A stretch of 64,000 nucleotides of DNA from CAVZTA01 sp963778025 (lineage in GTDB: Bacteria; Chloroflexota; Limnocylindria; Limnocylindrales; CSP1-4), in NCBI GenBank assembly GCA_963778025.1, contig CAVZTA010000018.1, positions 1 to 64,000 of the forward strand, in the 5' to 3' direction. The notes beneath the pieces are model-generated. The model searched no databases and was not told the origin of the DNA. It saw nothing but the letters and a program-made list of their open reading frames with translations. The position numbers and the translations under genes were made by a program. Each line of letters opens with the position of its first letter. Position 1 is the stretch's first letter. Shown in pieces: positions 8,401-16,034 of the stretch.

Positions 8401-9250
8401 GTCGACGATGGTGATCGCGACGCTGGAGGACCTGCAGGGGACGCTGGAGGTCGTCGTGTTCCCGCGGACGTACGAGGCGACGACGGAGATGTGGCGGGAG
8501 GGCCGGATCCTGCTGGTCGCCGGCAAGGTCGACCATCGCGGTGGTGGCGAAGGCGCCTCGCTGCTGGCCGATGCGGTGTGGGACTGGGAGGAGGCCGCCG
8601 CTCGAGGGCCGGAGGCGTTCCAGCGCGAGGTCGGGTCGGTGGAGCGGGGGCGTCGGCGGCCCGGCTCGAACGGGAACGGGAATGGGAACGGGACCGACCG
8701 GGCGTATGGCGCGGGCCGGGGCGCGCCGACCGACCCGACGGCGCCGCTCACCGGTGTGCCCGTCGGGCCGGGCCGGCCGGTGCCGAGCGTGTCGCCGCTG
8801 CGTGCGTCGGCGGCGATGCCCGTCGGCGGTGACGGGGCGTCGCTGCCCCCGATCGCGCCGCCGGTGCCCGTGACCACATACGGCGAGTCCGATGGCTTCG
8901 CGGAAGCGTCCGCCGACGATCACGATGAACCGCCGCTCCCCGAGGAGGCGCGTGCCGCCGCGGTCAGCGCCGCCCACGCGCCGTCGACGGCCCTCGAGGC
9001 GGGCCCGAACCAGGTCCTCCACGTTCGGTTCATCCGCGGCGCCGGGCCGGAGCGCGTCGTCGACGCGATGCAGGCGTTCCGTGCCCTGCTCCGCGAGCGT
9101 CCCGGCGCGACCCGCGTCGTGGTCCACGTCCCGGCGCCCGGCGGGTCGGCGCTGCCGATGGAGCTCCGCGGGGTCGCCTACGACGCGGAGCTCCTGGCGG
9201 AGGTCCGCCGGCGACTGGGCGAGGGCATCGTCGACCTGGCGCTGGGATGA
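5405..9250 (+). CDS. dnaE: DNA polymerase III alpha subunit (DnaE1 type)
   Basis: Replicative polymerase, 1281 aa. An N-terminal PHP domain opens with FTHLHVHSEFSLLDG (His11, 13, 15) and continues with LALTDHGALYG. The catalytic palm has D401 and D403 in MPDIDVDFED and a third acidic residue near 555 in LLKFDFLGL. A helix-hairpin-helix region, an OB fold at about 968-1045 (VVLGGIVTGVRV, EVVVFPRTY) and a C-terminal domain (PNQVLHVRFIRG) follow. Between OB fold and C-terminus lies a low-complexity spacer of about 120 residues with Asn-Gly repeats and Pro/Ala-rich sequence. GTG 5405 gives the canonical N-terminus. The stop overlaps the next gene's start (ATGA). The gene is intact over 3.8 kb although many neighbours carry frameshifts. 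Confidence 0.97.
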   Translation: MTTLAPNDFTHLHVHSEFSLLDGLGRITDLVDTAAKHGFDSLALTDHGALYGAVAFYQATTKVGIKPIIGVETYVARRSMLDKEGKADSQPFHLILLATDFTGYRNLTRLVTDAHVDGYYYKPRIDRERLAKYSQGLVGLSACLGGEIPKALEVEDWELARKLAGEYGDIFGRDRFFLELQDHGIPEQRRLNEQLLRLGPETGLPLVVTNDLHYVHRQQHEAHDVLLCVGTGNNLDTPNRLKFETEDFYLKSAAEMAALFPDQRDALLATRRIAEMVDLELPLGQLRIPHFPVPDGETVDTWLTKECQRGLEQRYATVTPELQARLDYELGVICSMGYAGYFLIVADFVRFAREQGIATTCRGSAPGSIVTYTLGITPVDPILYGLPFERFLNPDRVTMPDIDVDFEDERRDEVINYVSRKYGQDHVAQIITFGTMLARAAIRDVGRVMGMGYGDVDRIAKAVPDQLGIRLDEAIAQSPQLREMHDGDPQISKLLDLARQLEGVARNASTHAAGVVISREPLTELMALQKATNSDALMTQYEMHAIEALGLLKFDFLGLSNLTILRQAVDLIREHHGASIDLDRIPLDDAKTFELLASGETTGIFQLESAGMRRYIRELRPTSVYDLAAMVALYRPGPMDNIPAYIRRKHGQEPVSFLHPLLEPYLDKTYGIFVYQEDIMAAAMALGGFTGPEADTLGYAIRKKKSSVLRAQKEKFVSQAAGRGVEPQVIDAVFKAFEPFERYGFNKAHATCYGLIAYQTAYLKANHTVPYMTAVLSAFRDNAEKVAAAIAECRRMGIDVRPPDVHRSGLHFTVEGEAIRFGLLAVKNVGEGAIESIIAARDEGGPFKSLADLCTRIDLRLANRKVLESLAKVGALDAVGHPAQILLGLDDALATGQAAQRDRISGQTSLFEMGGEDLQILERPLPVTPDTPVRERLRWEKELLGLYLSGHPMGEVANAISAYTQTYSGDLRSDASLDGQRVVLGGIVTGVRVVLTKARSTMVIATLEDLQGTLEVVVFPRTYEATTEMWREGRILLVAGKVDHRGGGEGASLLADAVWDWEEAAARGPEAFQREVGSVERGRRRPGSNGNGNGNGTDRAYGAGRGAPTDPTAPLTGVPVGPGRPVPSVSPLRASAAMPVGGDGASLPPIAPPVPVTTYGESDGFAEASADDHDEPPLPEEARAAAVSAAHAPSTALEAGPNQVLHVRFIRGAGPERVVDAMQAFRALLRERPGATRVVVHVPAPGGSALPMELRGVAYDAELLAEVRRRLGEGIVDLALG

Positions 9251-9906
9251 GCGGCGGGGCGGCGCCCAGCGAGGTCACCGCCGACGGGAGCCCCGTCGCG
9301 GTCTATCGGGCGCTGCCCGCGAACGGCGAGCCAGAGCGGATCCACGGGGCGATCCCCGCCGGCGCGACGGTGCTCGAGCTGGGTGCGGCGGTCGGACGCG
9401 TGGCCGGCCCGCTGGCACGCCTCGGTCACGCGGTCACCGGCGTCGATGACTCGCCCGCGATGCTCGCGGCGATGGATCCCGACGTCAGGGGCGTGCTCGG
9501 GGACGCCCGGACGATCCGCCTCGGTCGGACGTTCGATGCCGTCCTCCTGCTGAGCCATCTGCTCGATGACCCGGACGCGGAGCGCTTCCTCGAGACGGCC
9601 GTCGCGCATCTCGAGCCCACGGGCGTGCTGGTCGCGGAGGTCTACCCCGAAGGCATGGACTGGGCGCCGCTGGTGGGTGTCCCGAACGCCCTGGGGCCCG
9701 TGACCATCACCGTGACCCGGGCGACGGTCGACGGCACATCGATCGATGCGAACGTGCGCTACGAGCTCGACGGCCGGAGCTGGGACCAGCCGTTCGTCGC
9801 CCGCCTGCGCACGACCGACGAGCTGACCCAGCTCCTCTCCCGCCATGGACTCGGGATCGAGCGCTGGCTCGATCGGCCGGGCTGGTTCGTCGCCGCCCGC
9901 CGCTGA
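9247..9906 (+). CDS. class I SAM-dependent methyltransferase
   Basis: A 219-aa protein with SAM-binding motif I ATVLELGAAVGRVAGPLA (about residues 41-58), the motif II acid in VTGVDDSPAML, and VLGDARTIRL then FDAVLLLSHLLDD as motifs III/IV. This resembles the small methyltransferase_25 type enzymes. The substrate cannot be told from sequence. The start ATG overlaps the dnaE stop (ATGA) and the kinase-like gene begins 2 bp after its end, so it appears to be co-transcribed with both. Confidence 0.8.
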   Translation: MSGGAAPSEVTADGSPVAVYRALPANGEPERIHGAIPAGATVLELGAAVGRVAGPLARLGHAVTGVDDSPAMLAAMDPDVRGVLGDARTIRLGRTFDAVLLLSHLLDDPDAERFLETAVAHLEPTGVLVAEVYPEGMDWAPLVGVPNALGPVTITVTRATVDGTSIDANVRYELDGRSWDQPFVARLRTTDELTQLLSRHGLGIERWLDRPGWFVAARR

Positions 9907-9908
9907 CG

Positions 9909-10905
9909 ATGGATCGTGGCGCGCTCGCGAGCTCGATGGTCGCGACCCGCCCGACCGTGCCCCTGGAGCGCCTGAGCGAGCTGCTCCAGGCGCACTGGGC
10001 GGTGGATGCGTCCAGCCTCGAGGCGCTGCCGTCCGAGCGCGATCAGAACATGCGCGTCGACGTCGGGGAGCCGCCCCGGCCGCGATGGGTGCTGAAGATC
10101 GCGAACCCGGCCGAGGATCCGGCGTTCCTCGATGCCCAGGAGGCCGTCGGCCTGCGGCTGGTCGCCGCCGGCGCTCCCCGTCGCCCGGTCGATCCCGCCT
10201 CTGAACGCGGCTGGGCCGGTCCTCGAGGGGACCCCGCATGGGCCGGCACGGGTCCGGCTCGTGAGCTGGCTGGAGGGCCGCCCGCTGGCGACCATGCAGC
10301 AACGGCCCGGTGACCTGCCGCGGGCGATCGGTGACCTGATGGGCCGGGTCACCGCGGCCCTCGCCGGCCTCGAGCATCCCGGCGCGCGGCGCCCGTTCCA
10401 GTGGGACCTGGCGCGAGCGGTCGAGACGGTCGAGCGCGGCCTGCCCGAGGTCGAGGATCCCGAGCGGCGGCGGCGCCTGGCGCGGCGCCTCGAACGGCTG
10501 CGGACGATCACGCCCGAGGTCGCGAGGCTCCGCCGGAGCGTCATCCACAACGACGCGAACGACCACAACCTGCTGGTCGACGACGCCGCTCGCATCGCCG
10601 GGCTGCTCGACCTGGGCGACATGGTCCACAGCGCGACCGTCGCCGAGCTGGCGGTCGCCCAGGCCTACGCGATGCTCGACCAGCCCGACCCCTTCGGTGT
10701 CGCCGCGGCGGTCGCGGCCGGCTTCGACAGACACGTCGAGCGCACCGCCGAGGAGCGTGCGCTCGAGCGTGACCTGATCCTCGCGAGGTTGTCGATCAGC
10801 GTCGCCATCTCGGCCCACCAGGCCACGCTCGACCCGGATCCGTATCTGCGGATCTCCGAGGCGCCGGTCTGGCGGCTCCTGGAACGGCTGGACCCGCTGC
10901 CGTGA
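9909..10905 (+). CDS. APH-fold small-molecule kinase (hydroxylysine kinase-like), frameshifted
   Basis: Phosphotransferase of the aminoglycoside phosphotransferase/homoserine kinase fold, about 331 aa after correction. The N-lobe is read from ATG 9909 (RWVLKIANPAEDP contains the ATP-binding lysine). The C-lobe lies in another frame and contains the catalytic Brenner motif VIHNDANDHNLLVD and the metal-binding GLLDLGDMVHS. The frames join if one C is removed from the CCCC run at about 10175-10178, i.e. a single-base insertion. The next gene is a class III aminotransferase of the phospho-lyase type. Kinase plus phospho-lyase is the pair that degrades 5-hydroxylysine or phosphoethanolamine-like amines, so a hydroxylysine-kinase-like role is inferred. 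The frameshift is probably an assembly error. Confidence 0.78.
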
Positions 10906-12206
10906 CCGACGACCTTCGCGCGCGCCGGGCGGCGACGTTCGGCACGGCGCTGTCGCTGAGCTACCGCGAGCCGCTCCACATCGTCCGGGGCGAAGGCGCG
11001 TACCTGTACGACGCCGACGGCAACGCCTATCTCGACGCGGTGAACAACGTCGCCCATGTCGGCCACGCCCATCCCCGGGTCGTCGAGGCGGCGACCCGCC
11101 AGATGAGGCTCCTGAACACGAACACGCGGTATCTCCACGAGACGACCGTCGCGTACGCCGAGCGGCTCGCCGCGCTCCTCCCCGAGGGCCTCGACGTCGT
11201 CTGGCTCACGAACTCCGGCTCGGAGGCGAACGAGCTCGCTCTCCGGCTCGCCCGGGCGGCGACCGGCCGGCGTGATGTGGCCGTCCTCGACGGCGCCTAC
11301 CACGGCAACACGAGCGGGCTCGTCGACATCAGCCCGTACAAGTTCGCCGGTCCCCGTGGCGACGGTCGGCCGCCGCACGTCCATGTCGCACCGCTTCCCG
11401 ACGCCTACCGCGGACGCCGGCGGGACAGCGGACCGCCGTCGGCCGCGACGGGAGCGGCCTACGCGGATGACGTCGAGGCGACCCTTCGCGAGGCCGCCGC
11501 GGACGGCCACCCACCCGGCGCGTTCATCGCCGAGTCGTTCCCGGGTTCTGCCGGACAGGTCATCCCGCCGCCGACGTTCCTCGCCCGCGCCTTCGCCAAC
11601 GCCCGCGCGCGCGGCGCGCTCGCCATCGCCGACGAGGTCCAGACGGGGTTCGGACGGGTCGGCGCTCCGGACTGGTGGGCGTTCGCGGTCCAGGGCGCAA
11701 GCCCGGATGTCGTGACCCTCGGAAAGCCCATCGGGAACGGCCATCCGCTCGGTGCGGTGATCACCACGCGTGCCATCGCCGACGCGTTCGGGCGCGGGCC
11801 GGAGTACTTCAACACCTTCGGCGGCAACCCCGTCTCGGCGGCGATCGGGATGGCCGTGCTCGATGTCATCGAGGAGGAGGGTTTACGCGAGCGGGCCGCC
11901 AGCATCGGCACCCGTCTGCTGGCCGGCGTGCGGCGTCTTGCGGCCGAGCACGAGGCGATCGGCGACGTGCGCGGCGTCGGGATGTTCCTCGGCGTCGTCC
12001 TCGTCACCGACCGGGCGACCCGCGAGCCCGATGCGAGGCTCGCGGAGGCCGTCGTGGAGCATGCCAAGGCGCGCGGCGTCCTGCTGTCGACCGATGGCCT
12101 CGACCATGAGGTCCTGAAGGTCAAGCCGCCGCTGGTGTGGGGCGAGACCGAGGCGGACCGGCTGCTCGAGGTCGTCGACGAGGGGCTGCGCCGGGCGCGC
12201 CGTTGA
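10902..12206 (+). CDS. class III PLP aminotransferase, phosphoamine phospho-lyase-like
   Basis: A 434-aa fold-type I PLP enzyme. The PLP lysine is about K275 in VTLGKPIGNGHPLGAV. The Asp binding the pyridine nitrogen is in AIADEVQTGFGR, and NSGSEANELALRLA binds phosphate. The signatures HETTVAYAERLA, YHGNTSGLVDISPYKF and EYFNTFGGNPVSAAIG match the AGXT2L/ETNPPL group, which removes phosphate from O-phosphorylated amino alcohols such as phosphoethanolamine or 5-phosphohydroxylysine rather than transaminating. GTG 10902 overlaps the stop of the kinase gene (GTGA). This specific reaction is inferred from the subfamily signatures and the adjacent kinase. Confidence 0.87.
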   Translation: MTDDLRARRAATFGTALSLSYREPLHIVRGEGAYLYDADGNAYLDAVNNVAHVGHAHPRVVEAATRQMRLLNTNTRYLHETTVAYAERLAALLPEGLDVVWLTNSGSEANELALRLARAATGRRDVAVLDGAYHGNTSGLVDISPYKFAGPRGDGRPPHVHVAPLPDAYRGRRRDSGPPSAATGAAYADDVEATLREAAADGHPPGAFIAESFPGSAGQVIPPPTFLARAFANARARGALAIADEVQTGFGRVGAPDWWAFAVQGASPDVVTLGKPIGNGHPLGAVITTRAIADAFGRGPEYFNTFGGNPVSAAIGMAVLDVIEEEGLRERAASIGTRLLAGVRRLAAEHEAIGDVRGVGMFLGVVLVTDRATREPDARLAEAVVEHAKARGVLLSTDGLDHEVLKVKPPLVWGETEADRLLEVVDEGLRRARR

Positions 12207-12225
12207 CCCGTCACGGCACATGAAG

Positions 12226-12259
12226 CGGCCGGCGCCCCCATCGGGAAGGGCGCCGGCCG
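12226..12259. terminator. bidirectional hairpin terminator
   Basis: 12226-12237 and 12248-12259 are a perfect 12-bp GC-rich inverted repeat with a 10-nt loop. It sits between the convergent aminotransferase gene (ends 12206) and the minus-strand membrane-protein gene (ends 12311), so it can serve both. No long U-tract follows. Confidence 0.65.
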
Positions 12260-12310
12260 AAGGTGATCGGGACGGGCGCGGGACGCGCCCGGAGCGGTGC
12301 GGGCGGAACG

Positions 12311-12796
12311 TCAGGCGGCCGCGGGATCCGTCGACGGGTCGTACTCGGCCGCGCGGACCGCCGCGAACAGGATCGTGCCGAGGATGAGGATCGTCACGCC
12401 GATGCCGGCGCCGTCGAGGGCGGGCTTCTCGGTGAGGGCGTTGCCGAACATCAGGAGGACGCCCGCGACCGCGTCGACCGCGGCGATCCCGAGGGCGAGC
12501 TGGAGCGCCCAGCGAGCGCCGAGCACGGTCCCCACCGCTGCCACCACGTGTGCCAGGCCGAAGATCGCGATGAGCGGCACGACCGGCTGGACGGCGCGGA
12601 GCGAGGCGAGGTCCGCGGTGTTCGCGACGACGGACCCGCGGGTGACCATGTCGAGGGCGACGGACACGCCGAACGCGCCGGCCGCGAGCACGAGCCCGCC
12701 GAACAGCATGATCCCGACGGCGACGACGCGGCCGGCGATGTTGGTGCCGCTGAGCGGCTTGTAGGAGGCGGGCACGTTCCAGGTGGACGCGGTCAT
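12311..12796 (-). CDS. four-helix integral membrane protein of unknown function
   Basis: About 161 aa with four hydrophobic segments (e.g. VVAVGIMLFGGLVLAAGAF, VVPLIAIFGLAHVVAAVGT, GVTILILGTILFAAV). The N-terminus is hydrophilic and the C-terminus short and acidic. I placed the start at ATG 12796 rather than at the upstream in-frame codon at 12841 because a weak GGGAGC lies upstream of it. No family is recognised. It is convergent with the aminotransferase gene. Confidence 0.6.
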   Translation of the reverse strand: MTASTWNVPASYKPLSGTNIAGRVVAVGIMLFGGLVLAAGAFGVSVALDMVTRGSVVANTADLASLRAVQPVVPLIAIFGLAHVVAAVGTVLGARWALQLALGIAAVDAVAGVLLMFGNALTEKPALDGAGIGVTILILGTILFAAVRAAEYDPSTDPAAA

Positions 12797-12972
12797 GGGG
12801 GTGGTGCTCCCGATGCGGCCCGGTCGCTCGACCGCGCTCACCCGGGACGTTGCCGGGTCAGCCCGGACGGGTCGACCGTCGCGCGTCGCCGCGCGACATC
12901 GTCATCCGTCCATGTCCGGTGCGGCGGCCCCGGGTCCGAACGCGGAGGCGTTCGCGGACGGGCCCCGCGCGA

Positions 12973-13551
12973 TCAGTTCTCGGCCGCGTACCGTCGGATC
13001 GAGCGCACCGAGGACAGCCGCTCGTGGAACTCCGAGCGGACGCGATTGAGATCCGGGACCGGGACGTCCAGCTCCTCGGCCATGCGGTTCACGAGCCACG
13101 CCTCGTCCTCGCCGATCTCATCGTCCGCGGACGCGACGAGGAAGCAGCAGCGGATCAGGGCAAGCCGCTGCTCGGGCGTGGAGATGCCCTTGAACTCCCG
13201 GGTGACGAGGAAGTCCTCGGTCGCGCCGTACTCCGACTGGAGCGTCCGCGCGACGTCCATCACGAGCTCGGCATCGGCCGGGGCGAGCCCGCCCGCCTCC
13301 GCGATGAGGCGCGCCATCTCGGCAGCCTCTGGGTCGCTCGTCGCGAGATCCGCCGTCGCGGCCCGGTTCAGCATGTACGCGTACGCGGCGAGGTAGCGCG
13401 CCTCCGCCGGAGGATAGGTCGAGAGCTTCGCGGCGATGATCCGCACCGAGGAGGTCTCGCCCGGACTCGGCGGTGGCAACGGCGTCGTCGGCGGGACGGG
13501 CTCCGCATGGGCGGGGTGGTCCATGTTCAGGACGCGGCGGAAGAAGGTCAT
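12973..13551 (-). CDS. TerB/DjlA-like domain protein
   Basis: A 192-aa soluble protein. A Pro-rich N-terminal stretch is followed by an alpha-helical TerB-type domain at about 90-180. The diagnostic acidic segment is ASADDEIGEDEAWLVNRMAE, preceded by RLALIRCCFLV. TerB domains bind divalent metal and occur in tellurite-resistance proteins and stress modules. No other ter genes are nearby, so tellurite resistance should not be assumed. The ATG at 13551 overlaps the stop of a 9-codon mini-ORF (13548-13577) that has a TAGACT box upstream. Confidence 0.68.
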   Translation of the reverse strand: MTFFRRVLNMDHPAHAEPVPPTTPLPPPSPGETSSVRIIAAKLSTYPPAEARYLAAYAYMLNRAATADLATSDPEAAEMARLIAEAGGLAPADAELVMDVARTLQSEYGATEDFLVTREFKGISTPEQRLALIRCCFLVASADDEIGEDEAWLVNRMAEELDVPVPDLNRVRSEFHERLSSVRSIRRYAAEN

Positions 13552-13577
13552 CGTCGGATCGGCTGCTCGAGGGTCAT
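13548..13577 (-). CDS. 9-codon mini-ORF overlapping the start of the TerB-like gene
   Basis: ATG at 13577 opens a reading frame MTLEQPIRR ending in TGA at 13548-13550. That stop overlaps the ATG of the TerB-like gene (ATGA). A TAGACT box ends 9 nt upstream of the mini-ORF ATG. If translated, ribosomes terminating here could re-initiate on the main gene, which has no Shine-Dalgarno of its own. Prediction only. Confidence 0.35.
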   Translation of the reverse strand: MTLEQPIRR

Positions 13578-13586
13578 GGCGCGCGG

Positions 13587-13592
13587 AGTCTA
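13587..13592 (-). promoter_or_regulatory. predicted -10 box upstream of the TerB-like gene
   Basis: TAGACT on the minus strand, 9 nt before the mini-ORF ATG and 35 nt before the TerB-like start codon. The hexamer is identical to the boxes upstream of uvrB and the sigma-factor gene. Confidence 0.4.
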
Positions 13593-13722
13593 GCGCGCTT
13601 CCGCCTCACCGGCCGTGGGGCGCGCACGTGTCGTGCCCGCCTGCCTGCCGGGCCCGCGGGACATCCTTGGCGCACACCCGTTACCGTCAGGCAAACGCCG
13701 CTCCGACACGGAGGTCTGCCCC

Positions 13723-13887
13723 ATGCCCCACATGCGCGAACGGAAGTCGGACCCGGAGCTCGAGCCGGTGGCCGATCCCGATGAGCTGCCCGAGCCCCAG
13801 CTGAAGGGCAAGGACGTCCCGCGGCCCTCCGCGGACGCGATCGAGGAGCCCGAGCCGGACGTCACGAACGACGAGCCCACGGGCTGA
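13723..13887 (+). CDS. small acidic, probably disordered protein
   Basis: A 54-aa polypeptide very rich in Glu, Asp and Pro (ELEPVADPDELPEPQLKGKD) with no predicted membrane segment or Cys motif. A good Shine-Dalgarno, GGAGGT at about 13711-13716, precedes ATG 13723, which supports it as a real short gene and sets the start. It stands alone on the plus strand between minus-strand genes. No family is recognised. Confidence 0.55.
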   Translation: MPHMRERKSDPELEPVADPDELPEPQLKGKDVPRPSADAIEEPEPDVTNDEPTG

Positions 13888-13919
13888 CGTCAGGCCGGCC
13901 GCCGCCGCGACGCCGCCAC

Positions 13920-14796
13920 TCAGCCGCAGGGTTCGGGCTCACCCGGGACGAGCGGCCGCACGACGAGCACCCGGCCACCGGTGATGCCGTCGGTCCACTG
14001 CGTCATGGCATTCGCTTCCTGGACGGCCGGCAGGAGCAGGGCGAGGTCCGCCCCCTCGACCACACCACAGCGGTCGGTGGGGCCACCGAACGGCGTCCCG
14101 AACTCACGGAGCGGGGTCGCCAGCGGCCACTGCGCGAGGCCGGGCTTGAGCCCGGAGTCGTCCTTCGGCGGGTCCGTGATGAGGACGGCCAGTCGCGTCG
14201 GCTGGTAGGGCTGCTCCTTGCCGAGCTCGCCCGCGGCGATCCCGCCGAGATCGCTGACCTGCGACCAGAACAGCCCGAACGCCTCGGGCGAGCCGGGCGG
14301 CGGCACGCACGGTGCCGCGATGCACATCATCACCTTGTTCGGGTCGCCGATGACCTCGCGCTGCTGGCCGTCGAGCAGGAACAGCAGATGGGCCGTCATC
14401 CCACCCGGCGCGATGCCGCCCGTGAGGTCGGTCGGACCGGCCAGGAGTCCCGCCGCATGAGCGGCTTCGAAGACCCGGTCGACGCCCTCGGGCGTGATCG
14501 AGCCGCTGGATCAGGTTCGGCAGCAACGGTCCCGGGTAGATCATCGGGATCGGGCCGGACGTGATCAGGTGACCGTCGGCGATGACGGCCGTCGAGCCCC
14601 AGGAGAAGGTGGCAGCGGGCGGCAGCGCCTGCGTCGTCCACGCGCGGAACACGGTCCCGTCGACGCTCCCGGATGGCGCGGGCGACGATGTCGGCGCGCC
14701 GGTGGGGCCGGGCGATCCGGACGCTGAGCCGGAGCCGCTGCACGCGGCGAGGACGATGAGGACAGCGGCCGCGCTCAGCGCAGCGAGACGACGCAT
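13920..14796 (-). CDS. secreted lipoprotein of unknown function, frameshifted
   Basis: About 291 aa after correction. The signal peptide ends in lipobox LAAC, followed by a Gly/Ser/Pro-rich linker and a globular part (FSWGSTAVIADGHLITSG, then in the second frame HLLFLLDGQQREVIGDPN and FGTPFGGPTDRCGVVEG). The two frames join near 14500 if one base is removed from GCTCGATCACG, giving LIQRLITPEGVDRV across the junction. I recognise no domain. The C-terminal half has four Cys that could form disulfides outside the cell. It lies just downstream of the TadG-like gene. Confidence 0.6.
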
Positions 14797-14927
14797 GGAC
14801 GCAGCAGGCTCCGAAGCGACCCGCGTGTCGACGGTGGTGTCGAACGGCCGGGGCCGCCCCACGACGCGGGCGAGGCCGGTTCGGTTTCGGCGCTCGAGCG
14901 CGGCGTCAGGCGCGCCGCGCGGGCGGG

Positions 14928-15883
14928 TCACTCCGAGAGCTTGAGGACGTACGTCCCGAAGTACCGCGGGCAGTCGTTCGCCGCGCACGACGAGACCGAC
15001 AGCCGCGAGCTCGTGCTCGCGCTCACGAAGTAGCCGCGGATGGTCTTGGAGCCGCCGCCGTCGGCGCTGATGACGTGGAACGTCGCCCAGCCCATGAAGT
15101 TGCCGTTCGCATCGACGATCGCCGCGGGCCAGTCCTGGCCGACCATGTACGTGTTCACGTCATCGAACAGGAAGCTGTGATAGCCGGCGTTCTGCTGGCC
15201 GATGTAGTCGCCGAACTCGAGCGTCTTGTCGATCGTCGCGTCGCCCTTGATCATGTCGTCGACCTCGCCGGTGTCGACGTTGCCGGTGCCGTAGTTCGTC
15301 CACGCGAAGTCGATGTCGCGAGTTCGGGATGTCACCGTTGCCCTGCCCGAAGTCCGTCGGCGTCTGGTACCTCGGCGTGCCGTCGGTGCCGAACGCCGAG
15401 ACCGAGAAGATGAACGGCGACACCGCGCGCGCGTGGTCCGGGAAGCCCGCGAGGGCCGTCGCGGTGGTCGACACCTGCCATGACGGCATCCCCATGATCC
15501 CGACGATCGAGTTGCGATGGACCCCCGACACGCCGACCGTCATCCGGATGCCGTTCGAGGTGTCGAGCGCGACATCCACGACGGAGCCGGACGACCCCGT
15601 GCGTGTAGCCGTTCGCCGCGGCGATCGTGCGCGCGCGGGTCGTCGCCTGGGTGGCGTCGCCGCTGATCAGGTAGTCGTTCGCCGCGCCCAGCGCTGCCAG
15701 GTCGGATGCCGTCTGCTGTTGCCGCCGCTGCGCATAGGCCGAGCCACCGTCGAGCGCCAGCCCGGCGAACCCGAGCAGGGCGACGATGCACAGGGTGAAC
15801 AGGACCAGGATCTGGCCATGCTCGCCATCGCGAACGGGCGCGCCGGTGGCCGGCCGCGGGCGGCCGGAAGTGCGTTCGTGCAT
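14928..15883 (-). CDS. TadG-like pilus-assembly/secreted protein, copy 1, two frameshifts
   Basis: About 317 aa after correction. A charged N-terminus precedes GQILVLFTLCIVALLGFAGL, the single membrane helix of Tad/TadG-like proteins (PF13400), then DGGSAYAQRRQQQTASDLAA. A long extracytoplasmic domain follows (DFAWTNYGTGN, IDKTLEFGDYIGQQN, CAANDCPRYFGTYVLKLSE). The intact paralogue at 26887-27810 aligns throughout and shows two one-base insertions here, in the run at 15595-15598 (NGYTHG/VDVALDT junction) and at about 15318 (NGDIPNS/DIDFAW junction). ATG 15883 is the first start giving the conserved N-terminus. A surface or pilus-associated role is inferred from the family. Confidence 0.75.
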
Positions 15884-16034
15884 CTCACTCGCCGTGACCC
15901 CCGGCGGTGCCATGAACGATGGGCCAGGCACCGCTGACGAGGGATGGCGCACAGGTACCGGTCGAGCCCGCCGGTGGTCGTCGGGTCCGGTGCATGCGGG
16001 CGACGGCCGAGCGGCCGGCAGCCCACGGCCCGGG

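Noticed and set aside
12973..13551. Tellurite-resistance gene
   Set aside because: The TerB-type domain occurs in many stress and chaperone-linked proteins, and no terC, terD, terZ or related genes are nearby.
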